A stretch of 64,000 nucleotides of DNA from Candolleomyces eurysporus (lineage: Eukaryota; Basidiomycota; Agaricomycetes; Agaricales; Psathyrellaceae). The stretch lies in contig JANBPK010001069.1 of the NCBI GenBank assembly GCA_027579435.1, forward strand, positions 1-64,000. Direction: 5' to 3'. The notes under the pieces were generated by a model. The model saw only the letters and a program-made list of their open reading frames with translations. It searched no databases and was not told where the DNA came from. Within the stretch, counting starts at the first letter, position 1; each line of letters begins with the position of its first letter. Below, one piece after another: positions 48,636 to 59,984 of this stretch. The translations under genes and the position numbers were made by a program.

Positions 48636-50171
48636 CTACATTATCACATTAAGACACCTTGGGCCTTCAGAATTATTGTTGTTGTCCAACTTCCTTCCTT
48701 GGTTTGTGTTGCTCTCTGCTGGTTCAATGCAATCCAGTGGCTCTCCTGACTGTGGCTTGGGCCCTACATCTTTGCCCAGTTCATCAATGGCACTGAATTG
48801 GCTGAAAGTGGAGATGCTTGAGTCATTTTCCTCAACAAGGAACTGTATTGAGGATAGTGTGTTCTGGGAGTCAATATGTTGACTATGTCGCTGCCATTTT
48901 CTGAGTCGGATAATAAATCGGGCTGTAAGATGTCCAGAGAGGCTTCAAAGGTCAATCAATTTTAATGTCCATTGGATACAGATTCAACAGAACCAAAAAT
49001 GATGGGTGAACACCTACGGGAGCTTCAAACTGTTTGCCAGTCTTGAAAAGATTTGATCAACCGACTAGATCACCAACATAAGTGGCTATCACAATATGCT
49101 CTTAAAAAAAATTTGGACTTACATAATTTAGTGCGAGACTTGTTGCTGACAAAGCAACGACAGCACTGGGAGGACATCAGCTGAAGTCATCCCCAATTAT
49201 GAGCTAGAGATTGAGGCTGACGTGATGTAAATCAACCCTGTATCTTGGATCAGACAGGATCTGTATAGCAAAGCGATACGTACCCTGAGAGAAGACGACA
49301 TAGTGGAGAGAGGCCTTGGGGTTGTCTCTAAATTTGAAATTTTGTCGTACGGTCCTCCACGCACTAAAGGCAGCGAGAAGAAATGCTGTGACTTCATACA
49401 ACAGCATGAGCACAGAAATTGCTCCTCGAACTGAAAAAAGTTGAGAGACAAGAATTAGAGTGAGCATAAAGACTCACTTCTAGTACCAATTGTACAGTGA
49501 TTTATCAGAACAGAAGATGTAAAGCAGATGGCTTAGCTCGTACCCCTGAAGATGTGCGGGACCTTGGCAATGGTTGAAGGGAGCTCTGACAATGAGCAGA
49601 AGTAGAACCACCAGTCCTAGAGCCCCGAGGAGACCGGAGACAACCTTATTCTTGTTGTAAATGGCCGAAGTCCGAAGACCCCAGACAGCTTCATTCTCTT
49701 GTTGAACGACGAGGCCGACGTGAAAATGGACAGGCGCACCTATGATCCCTGCATGTCCCAAGATACTCAGCACTCCCGACGTTATATATCCAATGTCACA
49801 CCTGTGCGCCAATCAGACTTCAAATGAGGATGACAGGAAAAGAGTGGAAGGGTCACTAACTTTGGGTTTAAATTGGATATCAGTCACACGGCGAGCGACA
49901 AATAATGGGAACGATTCGCACTCACCTCCATCGAAGTCATCCTTGGTTGAATTGATACCAAGTACACCACATTGGCCACGAGCGAGTAACGGCAGAAAAC
50001 ATAGAACAAAGTCGTCAGTTTCCATGGATAACGCCAAATGTATTCGATTTCGTCGATGATCGTCAAAGCATAGTCAAAGTATAGAACAGCTGTGATGTTG
50101 CGGTGGTCAAAGGTTGGCAGGTTAAGTTGATGTTCCCAGCACTTACTGACGCTGGAGACTTGAACATTCAT
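48636..50171 (-). CDS. DUF6533 seven-span-type membrane protein, copy C
   Basis: Exon 1 is short: ATG at 50171, ending at 50147 before GTAAGT. Exon 2 starts at 50089 and reads YFDYALTIIDEIEYIWRYPW, the DUF6533 signature. A later exon (about 49800-49485) has AVWGLRTSAIYNKNK and IVRAPFNHCQG. Another (about 49430-49290) has LYEVTAFLLAAFSAWR and LHYVVFSQG. The last exon runs through ARFIIRLRKWQRH and stays open to a TAG at 48638-48636. It is the most complete of the three copies. Its last exon lies in the CpG-depleted block; compared with copy A, many Arg and Ser codons containing CG have changed to TG or CA, yet no stop has appeared. Probably functional, role unknown. Confidence 0.7.
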
Positions 50172-50971
50172 GCTCAACCTGGATTGTATTGGAAGGCATT
50201 CAACGTAACCACTTGTCTAATACAATGCGTGCTTACCTCCTAAATTTCTCCTTTTCAATCAGTTTTTTTCGCAGCTCATCCGACATCGAAAGGGATATGA
50301 GGGAGGGTGGGAGGGGAACGAAAGAGAAGAGCTCCGATCACTTCAGGCTTCCGCTCTATGACTCCGACGGAACTCGAGGCTGGCCGTGTGCGAATCAAGG
50401 GGGGAAAGCTGCGATGGAACAAGAGCGGCTGGTGGCACTGTGCTTGACGTGGACTGTTCGCTTCTGATCCATGTCTGATCCCAGTCTGTTCCCATCTATC
50501 ATCTCATGGTTGGCATATGTCTTATAGACGTGGATCAGGAACAAGGCCTCATCTCACCCGCCAAGTCGAGGAAATTTGCCATTTTGGACAGGGCATTAAG
50601 TGTCGGTGCAGGGCAAACAGCACTAGTGGGAACATGGATGGACGATAAGTATCCCGACGAAAGGTCATATGATATAGTAACGGCAAAAGGTCCCAACAAG
50701 GAACGGTCATATGCTGTGTTGTGTGACACAGCGAAACTTGATATCACCCAGGCGCTCATGACAAGGATCTAAGCACGAGACGAAGCCGCTCCGGCCAGGC
50801 TTCGCGATTGCTAAGAGACCAGGGAGGGAAGATTGCTGTAAATTTTTCAGTTGCGAAATTTACTTGACGGCGCCGAGCTTGCCGAGAGCTGGGCTGCTCA
50901 GAGCTCGAACCTCGCCGTGCTAAGTTTTGAAGCATTGTTTCCTCATCGAATCAGATTGATGAATATGAACG

Positions 50972-51430
50972 TCAAACCGCTGTAAAATTAGGAAAGATAC
51001 GGATCACGGACGATGTATCGAAGGAGAAAAGGAGATTGACATAAACATTGAATTCCGCTACCACTCTATATCTACGAAGCCCGCCCAGCTTCTGCGTGCC
51101 CTCCATTGGAGATCTGTTGCGAACCTCGAGGTATTGTGGTGGGCCTGGTATGGTTGTCAACTTACCGTTCTCGAGTTCCGTCCGACGGAACTCGTTCTCC
51201 GACTCCCCCGCATCTTCCCGCTCTGGGTATATCAAACCAAAGTGGATCCGGCGCAGAGGTGCGATGCTATGTAACTTGGGCGCTGCTGGGTCACTGGGTG
51301 TCGGCGGAAACGCACAGGATTCGGGTTCATCATGAACCCATCACACTTAACGTAACCTTCACCGTTCAACGAAGCTACGACACAGAGCAACAGAGATCGG
51401 TATGCTCGCTTGGGATTCGGGGTAAGCATA
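50972..51430 (-). pseudogene. F-box/LRR-like relic, copy C (tail only)
   Basis: Only the C-terminal end of the family is left: IYPEREDAGESENEFRRTEL and YLEVRNRSPMEGTQ match the tails at 32.2-31.9 and 24.2-24.0 kb. As in the other blocks it lies just upstream (in minus-strand sense) of the DUF6533 gene. No F-box or leucine-rich body is seen beyond about 51430. Confidence 0.5.
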
Positions 51431-52710
51431 GCTGGTCCTGTATTTGGCCTCTATGCAATGCATTGGGACAACAAGACATGTATATGACCCAACGCTGAGT
51501 CCAATCCTCTGCCTAGGAGCAACCGCTCATTCTAGGGTGCACAAGCGTGGGCCGATGGCCTACCCAAGAATGGGATGGAGATTTCTCGTAGAATCAGGGC
51601 GAGTCAAGCAAGCTCTCGTTGCACCTATCTTTCCTTTTTTTCGCCATTTGGTTACTTGATCATAGGAACCCCAATCTAATATCCGCCGTTTGACGTGACT
51701 GCCGTCTTCACCGTCAAAATGAAATTAAATCGATTGTATATGATGTGCTACGTACATCTTTCCAAGTTGAATCAGTCCACACCTTCCGCTTGTCCACCCA
51801 AACACCGACTTCGAGGCCAGCAGCTTGGCTTTGCTTGTGAATATGATGAGTTGGTCCACTCACAGTGCCTGTCAGTCGAGTGATATTTTTTGAACGGGGT
51901 GAAAGTCAGACGAGGGAATGTCGGGCGAAGGATACCGCACCACTTCCACATCTTGTATATGTACCTGACCTTCTATCTTCCATCCCTTCGAGCTAGAAGC
52001 CTTACTCGCGCTATCGCAGTCACATAGCGGAGTCTGGGAAGTGTTGGGTGGTACACGCATCCAATAGTTTTGAGGAAGCAAGAGAAGGAGAAGGAGAACG
52101 CGAGCCACTGGAAAGCACGTAGATATACATCGCAACGTGGAGGGAAATGGTGGGGGTCTCACCAGCACGGTGGCATCCCAATCGTCGTCTTTTTAGCTGT
52201 TGTTCACAAGCAGTATTCAATGTACGGTCGGGTCGGGTCGCATTATCGGGTGTCGCCTCGTTTTGAGTAAGACGGGAAAGCGAGAGCCCTCGAGAGTAAG
52301 GGCGGAAGAGATATGTTCACTCTACTTTCTTCCACGCTGGAAATGAGGGAATCGCTGAGAATCTTATTAATGACAGTGTGCGCGCCAGCAGATCCTCAGA
52401 ACCTACAGCAAGACGACTTCGAGTGATATTTGAATGAGGTTATAGAGATTATACAGTGAAGAAACTAAGGAATGATCGGAAGGTCGAAAAGACCGTATAC
52501 GAATGATAAAATAAAGGGTATATGTGGACAGGAAGAGTCGAACGTATTCGACCTCCCTCGCAGGAAGACTATAACGAAGTAGATGGAAAATAGAAGACGG
52601 GGATGGAGAAGAGAAAAGGAAAGATAAATGAAATGGATCGGTTGATGTTGAGAAATGCGAGTCCTAACGAAAGATGTCAAACCGAACCATACCACAGAAA
52701 CGGCATCCGT
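51431..52710. other. Intergenic region
   Basis: About 1.3 kb between the F-box tail and the 3' end of the ferritin-like gene. Short frames only, with nothing I can name. Confidence 0.5.
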
Positions 52711-54828
52711 CTACCAAGCCCACTGATCCTCACTCTCCGCCTCTGCCTTACCCCACGAATTGAAAGGGAACATAACAAGCGCAGGCCCCGCGACCATATT
52801 CTCATCACCCACAACCCTAACCTCCTTCTCATCCCGAGCACTACCTCCTCGCACGATCGTGATATACACAGCACCTTTAGCCTTCAACTCTTTTGGCACC
52901 TTAACGTACCCTCTAACAACACCCTCGCCAGCCGCAGAGTCAGAAACCTCAACTCGCTCGATGAAAGTTCCGGTTCCGATGATGAAAGCAGCGAAGATAG
53001 ATTCGTCATGCTTGAAGTCGGTGCTTTGGAAGGAAATCTCGATTTTGGTGCCGGCTTCGACCAGACCAGGGAGGTGGAGAGGTGGGAATGCACGTAGACC
53101 TTCAGGGAGGAGAGCAGACGACGAGGAGGAACTGGAGGAAGACTGGGATGAGGCCGAGGATTCGGAGGAAGACCATGCGACGCCAGATCCGGAACCAGAG
53201 CCAGAGCTAGAGCCAGATGAAGACGAGGAAGAAGAGGACGAAGCAGACGAAGAGGACGACCACGAAGAAGAGGCATCTTCATTGAACGGGCAGGAAGAAA
53301 TGAAGTTCTTGGCGATACTCCAAGCTTGGTTGAAGGTGATCGGTGTCTAAAANGTTGCAGGGAATGAAAGAAGGAAATGTCGTGAACGTGAGCACAAGCG
53401 CTAGTCAAGACGAAAAGCTCGTACCTCAAAGGCGGTGTTCCATGGGTTTTGCTTCTTGACCGCAGAGTTGATCCAAGCGGCATGACGAGCCTCCACACCC
53501 ATCATGGAGCCGAAGACGGCGATATACTCCTACAAAGATAATCAGTGAACGAGATCTTTCGAAGTGTAAAGGTATAAGCCTACTCCGTTGTGAAGGTGGC
53601 TCAAAGCGCCGTTATAAGCCGAAGAAGCGACTGTCTCAATAGCCACGCTGAGCTCGATGAACTGTTTCACGTCGCAATCAGGGCTGCACGTAGACGTCAG
53701 CAACCTCATCGGATGGAGACATGGTCAAACGAAGGACTTACAAGCGATACTCGCACCTCTCCACTGGTGCGGCTCCTGACCCTCGAATGGCGTTGTGCAG
53801 GAATCGGACGTGGGTCTGCTCGTGGTCCTTGATCTGGAGGTATCGACCACGGACCCAGTCAGGATAGCCAGCATTACGGAAATCTTCCTGACTGAGGCGA
53901 GAGAGCGATGTATTGTAGAAGGACTCGGCGAGATGCTCGAGGCTGAGAGCGAAGTTGAGTACGCGGACGTCATTTGAAACTTAAAGTAGAGCGTGAGTGA
54001 GTCGGAAAGAGTAAAGTTAGACGAGAACTCACAGGCATTGCTGTTGTCGCAGCGTCCGTTTCCGCTTCCGTGGGCCTCGTCGTTGCCATAGCCGTAGCCA
54101 ATGTCGTTGCCCGAGCCACTACCACTGCCAGAACCTACATCGATCAGTAAACATCAGCTATGATTGCAAAGAAAGGAAGAAAATGAACATACCAGAAGAC
54201 CCATTGGACCCGCCTAAGGCCAGTCGCAGAAGGTCAGCCACGAACGAGAGGGGAGAGATGGGAACGTACCAGAAGAATCGCCTGAGGCCGAGCCATCGCT
54301 CCCAGAGTTTTCGCTCCCATCGCCATTGTGGCTGCCCTTGTTCTCGCCGGAGGCAGAGGAAGCGCTGGAACTTGCACTGGAGCTTGAGCTGGTTTCGCCA
54401 CCACTGCTAGACGCGCTGGAGCTGGCACTGGAGCTGGCGCCGCTCCCCTCCTTGCCGCTGGTATATACGTAGTAGCCGTCGGTAGAGTCTGAGCCGGAGC
54501 CAGAAGAATGGTAGGCATAGGTACCAATACTAGAGCTAGAACCAGAGCCGGAGGTGTAGACGTAGTAGTTGCCTGATCCCGACCCAGAGCCGGAATGGCT
54601 ATTATTGTCGCCGCTGTATGACGAGGCGTTGGAGGAGGACGACGACGAGGAGCTAGCTCCAGAACCGGACGAGGAGGAAGAGGAAGAGGAGGAAGACGTT
54701 GAGGTGCCGTCAGCGAAAGATCCCCAGTTGCCGTTGTCGTCGTTCCCACGGGGCAAGACAGCAGCGGGCGAGGCGAGCGCGACGGGGAGGAGAATCGCAA
54801 GGAGAGAGAAGATGCCTGTGAGCTTCAT
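52711..54828 (-). CDS. Secreted Rds1-like ferritin-fold protein with Ser-rich linkers
   Basis: Seven exons, 54828-54270, 54213-54193, 54134-54033, 53979-53742, 53683-53584, 53529-53425 and 53346-52711, sum to 1,761 bases and about 586 residues. A signal peptide (MKLTGIFSLLAILLPVALA) is followed by about 200 residues dominated by Ser, Gly and Tyr-containing repeats such as YYVYTSG. The ferritin-like domain starts at NDVRVLNFALSLEHLAESFY. The diiron-type motifs are kept: E in LEHL, DHEQTH (E-x-x-H), E in LSVAIETV and GVEARH (E-x-x-H). After FNQAWSIAKNFISSCPFN comes a second Ser-rich linker and a C-terminal beta-rich part (about 140 residues) starting at LRAFPPLHLPGL. Fungal Rds1-type proteins are stress- or starvation-linked; metal binding here is inferred. 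An n at 53353 lies in an intron. Its promoter and leader are duplicated at 32.9-33.3 kb. Confidence 0.85.
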
Positions 54829-56000
54829 GGCAAAGAAAAGAGAATTCAAAGAGCGTAAAAGAGAGGTGTAGACTAGGGCAAGAATAGAGAAATAGAATGT
54901 GGATGCGTGGGTCGTATCAAACTAAACGAACGAAAATGAAGGAATGTGAGGGCTAATAGTACAAATGCAGCGGTTGAGGAAACGAGTTGAGAGCATCGGT
55001 GGCCACTATATAGCCATTTCCATAGCGGCTGACATTGCAAACATCTGTCGGTCAGCCCAGCGGTAGGGCTTGCCGATTACATCGCCGGCTTGAGGCGAAC
55101 CGTCGTTGAGACTCAAGCGCTCACCGTCCATTCTCGTTCTTCCGAGTCGACTTGAGCACGACATTGCCTTCTCCGTCTAGATACTCGCCCATGTACCGTA
55201 TCTGCGTATTCTTAGAAGGTCAATGTCCGCATAGCACGACTTCCTCCTGAAGTTGGCGGCTGGCCCCCTTGTGTCCAGACAGGGATCCAAGCACAGCCAC
55301 ATATGCGGTGTAGCCTGGGCCCTGCGAGTACACAGCCACCCTGCAATCACTGGCAAGCTACTTCCCAACTGGGACTTGCATCGCGCAACTAAGTTGACCG
55401 ACTGACTTGCAAGAATAATGAGCCCGGTTTGGGTACTTCCTTTGTCGGGGACGGTGCTATAACTTGGATGACTTCGCAGAAGGGTATGACCCGGCCTGAG
55501 TTAGGGACTTGAAGCGGGCACACTGCTCAATGTTTGAGCGCTCAAGACCTTGTGATCGATGTAACAGGACAGGAGGATCCATCTCTCCGGGCTCATGTTG
55601 CCGTACGAAATGAATTCATGTCTGTGCATCTCCAGCGCTTGATACGCCACCCTTTCCATCAACCACTTCTCTGGCTTATAGGGTTCCTGGAAACATCTCA
55701 ATAGGGGTTTTCACGAGGTCTACGAGCCCTCGTTTCGGTAAAGCGCTTCTGGAAGAACGCATTGACCGACCACTGACAGACAGAATGGACGTATTACACG
55801 GGGCGCGCGCTATCCCAAGTCATTCAATTACAAGGCCACCCAACGATTAGGATATATGGCAAGCCTCGAGTGAGGAGTCTTTATCAGCCCTGCTACGCGT
55901 CCGTACTACCACCGGGTACTATCAGGTTATCTCTCAGCTTCACCCTCGACTATTTTCATGAGACTGACCATCGCATAGGATATCGAAACACATTGGCGCC
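54829..56000. other. Divergent promoter region
   Basis: It lies between the ferritin-like gene (minus) and membrane copy 6 (plus). The first 340 bases are duplicated at 33004-33335. A 66-codon minus-strand frame at 55701-55501 has gene-like composition but no recognisable family, and I do not call it. Confidence 0.55.
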
Positions 56001-58112
56001 ATGGAGAATAGCATGGGCGACTATGCCATACGCGATGAGAGCAAGACCGACCTCAAGCATCGAGGTACGACGAACACCACCTCCCTATCCCAAGAAGAGA
56101 AGATAGACCCCAAAGAGGACACCACCGTCCGCACGTTGGCATCCCCAGACGCTGAATCCTCTCATCCCCCTCATTCATCAACTCCGCTCCATCGCAGACG
56201 TCGACTGCTGTACGATATATGTCTCCTACTCGCCATCCTGTTCATGGTGATCTGGCCCTGGGCGTTCTACGGCGCCATCAGCGCTAAAAAAGGGATCCAA
56301 ATGCCACCAGGACTGTCCGAGTACGTCCTCGCCAACCCTCAGCAAGTCTCCGCCGTTGTCACCCTCCTCGGTACGCTCAATCGCATCATCGCCACCTTTT
56401 TGTTCGGCTGTGCAATTGTGAGGTATAGCCAGGAGTGGATTAATATCAAGGAAGACAGGGTCACCGTGTTTGGAATGTCTGCCTTGTTGGCGTTCCGACA
56501 CATGAGCTTCATGTGGGGTATCGGGGAATGGTGGGCATTATTTAGACAGGGACGACGATTGGTGGTATTGGCCCTTCTGTTGCTTTCCCTAGGAGGGTTC
56601 GCTTTGATACCGTCCGGAACGGCAGGACTGCTCGCACCAGGCCCGTACAACAAGACATCTGTTGTAACTGGGCGGGAGGTAGACTTCACAACGGAGGATA
56701 GTGAATGCTTGGGAGTGATGGAGAGCTCGAGCATACCCAATAAATGCGATTGGGTGGTATGATTCTTCCATCTTAGCTGGAACGACGGTTCAATCTGACA
56801 TTTTTCCATCTCCAGACTACTCGGAACGTAACGCGGCTTACTTGTCTTTCTGAGGCTCAGGTAGTCGACGCCTTCTCAGCTGGCCGAAACAACGTAGGTA
56901 CCAATTCTATGCCCCATTTGCTTCAACTGAGGCGTATATCAATTAACAGGGACTCACGCTCTCTCCAAACGAGAGTCTGGCTTTGACACCACGACAGGTG
57001 ACTGTTGACGAGCCTGTGCAAGTTTTGGGGTCTGTCCGTGGCGTCCTCCCGATCGGGCCCATCGGGTTTAGGGGATTTGACCTCGACCAGTGGACCAATG
57101 CCCCCCTCCAGAATGCGTATAGCTACACGCTGCACCAACAAGGACTGGACAGTAATATCCATTGCGTCCAAAGTGACGACAGTCCCATTCAATACCGGGC
57201 TATAAGCAATATCAACACGACGCGCATCATAGCAACATCTGGAGTATGTGATGCTGGACAGGGACTCGAAGATGCCATGCTGGTCATCGATTATGTAACG
57301 CTGAACACCGAGTCTACTCTGACTTTCTGGGCCTGCAAGAACACCTCACACACAGTCGGCTCTGGAGGTCCGGCCTTCTATCTCTACTTCAGAGGAAGGA
57401 CGGGCTATGCTGATTCCATTGGGAATATCACCTGCGCCTTGTCATCTTTTCGGTCGGGTGACTATGCCGTGACATATCACTCGTCCGGTCAGTATTTCTC
57501 TGCCGAACGAGCAGTGGCGACGCAGACTGAGAGGGAGACGCACCTACTGTTCTTAACGAACGTAATAACACAATTCGGCGCATTGGTGTGGAATTCTCAA
57601 ACGTGGTCGGGACATCCCCTCGGAGCCAGTTTGAGTGAACTCGGCGTAAAGCTTCTTGATATACCCCCGTTTTCTGGGCCTGACGATCGGCGTTTGAGGC
57701 TGCTTGAAGTGATGAGCCAAGGGTTATTGGATTTTATCGTGAGTGCCATAGAATGCTATTCACTTTTCTCGTCATACTAGGACTGCGCTAACTCGGAATT
57801 TGCCAGGCAATGTCTATTCGATTGTTCTACTCAATCTCTCTTCCTGATAGTTGTCAACGGCCTGTGAATGGGATCCTCACGTATAGTGTTGTTGGATGGT
57901 ACCCTGCCACTGGCTACGCCCAAGTAGGGCTTCTCATACCAATGACACTCATGAACCTAGCATCGCTCGCAATATGTGCGACGGCTTTGAAGATGGGACG
58001 ATTCAGGTATCGACACAACTTCGACCCGACAGACACCCGGTCCTTGGTGACGGCGATGGGTGACAGGGGTGGTTCCAAGGAAGCAGGGTGGGAGGACAGA
58101 GTGACGTTCTGA
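56001..58112 (+). CDS. Multicopy ectodomain membrane protein, copy 6
   Basis: Exons 56001-56756, 56816-56893, 56950-57738 and 57807-58112 give about 642 residues, all in frame. The exon layout is that of copies 1-5, including a 26-codon exon 2, but the sequence is the most diverged of the intact copies. Exon 2 reads TCLSEAQVVDAFSAGRNN in place of CLGENQ...DSGRAN, and the ectodomain starts with a Gly/Leu/Ser-rich segment without NETSSL. Retained landmarks are WPWAFYGAISAKKGIQM, ALLAFRHMSFMWGIGEW, IPSGTAGLLAPGPYNKT, GVLPIGPIGFRGF, SYTLHQQGLDSN, FWACKN, GNITCALSSFRSGDY, GALVWNSQTWSG and LTYSVVGWYPATGYAQVGL. It is on the opposite strand to copies 1-5. A separate subfamily with a different ligand is possible, but that is inference. 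Confidence 0.85.
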
Positions 58113-58879
58113 ATGGATCTCCGTACGATTCCGAGCTTCTATACGGTTCCTACTTATATCACTGGTTCATCAACACTGGTCATGCTTTCAATTTTTTTGA
58201 ATTTTGATTGGTCTACTTATTTTCAAATTGCCAGCGTTCCATTCCGAGCGCCCGTGTGCCAAATACGAGTGTCCTCTGAGAGCTCTTTGCCGGAATTTTC
58301 TTGAGGAAGGGGCGACTTTCTCTCTCCGCCTTCGACTCGGGGATGGCACGTTGCTGGCCATATTTAGACCTCAGGGCCGGAGTCCTTGGGTGGGCAGAGT
58401 TCACTTGCCATAGTGGCCGATCGCCCTCTAATGTTGGAAACAAGTTGGTGGATATGTTAAGCTTGTGGTCAAAATATGAGCGACACTAAAAGGCTTACGG
58501 ACATGGACGTTGCCAGAACCCACACCAACACTATGTAGCACAGGATCAGATATCAATCGACACAGTCGGTGCCAAATGATATTTTACTGTGTTCTTAACA
58601 GAATCCTTGAACTGGACACCCTCAAGAAGGCGTTGGTGAGAAGAGAGTGCAGAGATAATGCCTATGAGACGCAGTGGAGTCATCCGGGGGCTTAGAGAGG
58701 AGAGATGACACAGGACCTTGCCCGTCGTTGATGGAAAATTAATCACTACTTCTGCAGACGACGGAGACACAATAATATTGCTAGGAACGACGACAAACAA
58801 TCAAGTAGAGCGAATTCTTACTGCAACACTGGACCGCGAACTGCGAACCGCGAACCACGCTTCCAGTCGGTCGGACTTT
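58113..58879. other. Intergenic region between copies 6 and 7
   Basis: About 0.77 kb. No trace of exon 1 or exon 2 of copy 7 could be found here, and no other gene. Confidence 0.5.
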
Positions 58880-59984
58880 CTGTCTTTGTGGGACCTTGCC
58901 GTGGTGTCCTTCGGATCGGACTTGATGGATTTCGTGGATTCCGAAACAGCGTCAACCATTGGCAAAGCCTATGCTCTCCCGGCCTCATCCTTCAAGACTA
59001 TGGCTACACCCATCCTCAGCAAAGGCTCGAGAGTGTCGTCCGTTGCGTTCGAGACGAACTCAGTCCAATTCGATATCCATCCGCGCCCATTTCAACGACA
59101 CGGAGTTTCGGTTTGTGAGACCCTGCGCGAGGTCTAGAGCGAGCATCGCTTAACGTTCTAGGGATTCCGATTCTCAACACCAACTATACTCTGACATTCT
59201 GGGCTGCAGAAAACAGACGGTGGCGGGGGACTCGGGGAATCCAGAAATCACGATCTACCTGAGAGGGGGGTAGCCTACTTGGAACCCATTGGAAATGACA
59301 CCTGTACCCTGTCACCCTTTCGCTCGAGAAAGTACTCCGTGGCGCATACGTCCCGTGGAAATTACTGGATAACCAACCGGACAACGACTTTGGACGTTGG
59401 GACCCGGACCTTTGCCCTGTTCTTAGACGGGGTGGCGATAAAATTCAGCTTTCTCATATGGGGGGTTCAAATATGGACATCGCATTTGTTTGCTGAGAGC
59501 TTAGAGATGCTCTGTGTGAAGGTTTTCGATCTTCCTTCTTTCCCTGAACAATTTGAGGCTGTTGAAGGCGATGATTCAAGGCGCTTTGGAGCATACTAAG
59601 TGTGAATCAACCTTATTTTTTGAGGCTTCCTGTGCTGAGAATAGCCTTCAGGCGATGCATACGCGGCTAGTATGCTCCCTCATTCCAAATCACCCATAAA
59701 ACTGGATGCCATCGGTCGAAGGAATGCTCACTTATAGTGTTCCTGGATGGTACCCTGCGACCGGCTATTCCCAAGTCGGGCTCATCGCACTGATCCCAGC
59801 GATGAGTTTAGCGTCGCTTGCAGTCTGCATAGCCGCGCTGAGGATGGGACAAGCCAAGTATCGATGCGAATTTGACCCAACGGATACACGATCTTTGCTT
59901 ATAACCAGAGTTGGCGACAAGCAAGAAAGAGACGATGAGACTCTTACCGTGAAGGCAGGCTGGGAGGACGCAGTCAAGTTTTGA
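58880..59984 (+). pseudogene. Multicopy ectodomain membrane protein, copy 7 (truncated, broken)
   Basis: The closest relative is copy 6. Similarity starts at GVLRIGLDGFRGF (copy 6: GVLPIGPIGFRGF) and continues in shifting frames: QQRLESVVRCV, then EPIGNDTCTLSPFRSRKYSV, DGVAIKFSFLIWGVQIW, and the exon 4 part LTYSVPGWYPATGYSQVGL to a TGA near 59984. Exons 1 and 2, with the first three spans, are missing, and stops and frame changes interrupt the ectodomain. The last exon still has a clean frame, which suggests rather recent loss. Confidence 0.75.

Noticed and set aside
43300..48870. Classical RIP as the cause of CpG loss
   Set aside because: RIP would be expected to create stops in the repeats; the frames are open. 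A slower methylation-deamination process fits better, though a RIP-like start cannot be excluded.
52760..53350. Acidic plus-strand frame rich in Glu and Asp
   Set aside because: Antisense shadow of the Ser-rich linker of the ferritin-like gene.
54569..54871. Acidic plus-strand frame rich in Glu and Pro
   Set aside because: Antisense shadow of Ser codons in the first exon of the ferritin-like gene.
55501..55701. 66-codon minus-strand frame with gene-like composition
   Set aside because: No recognisable family, start context or neighbouring exons; left as unassigned.
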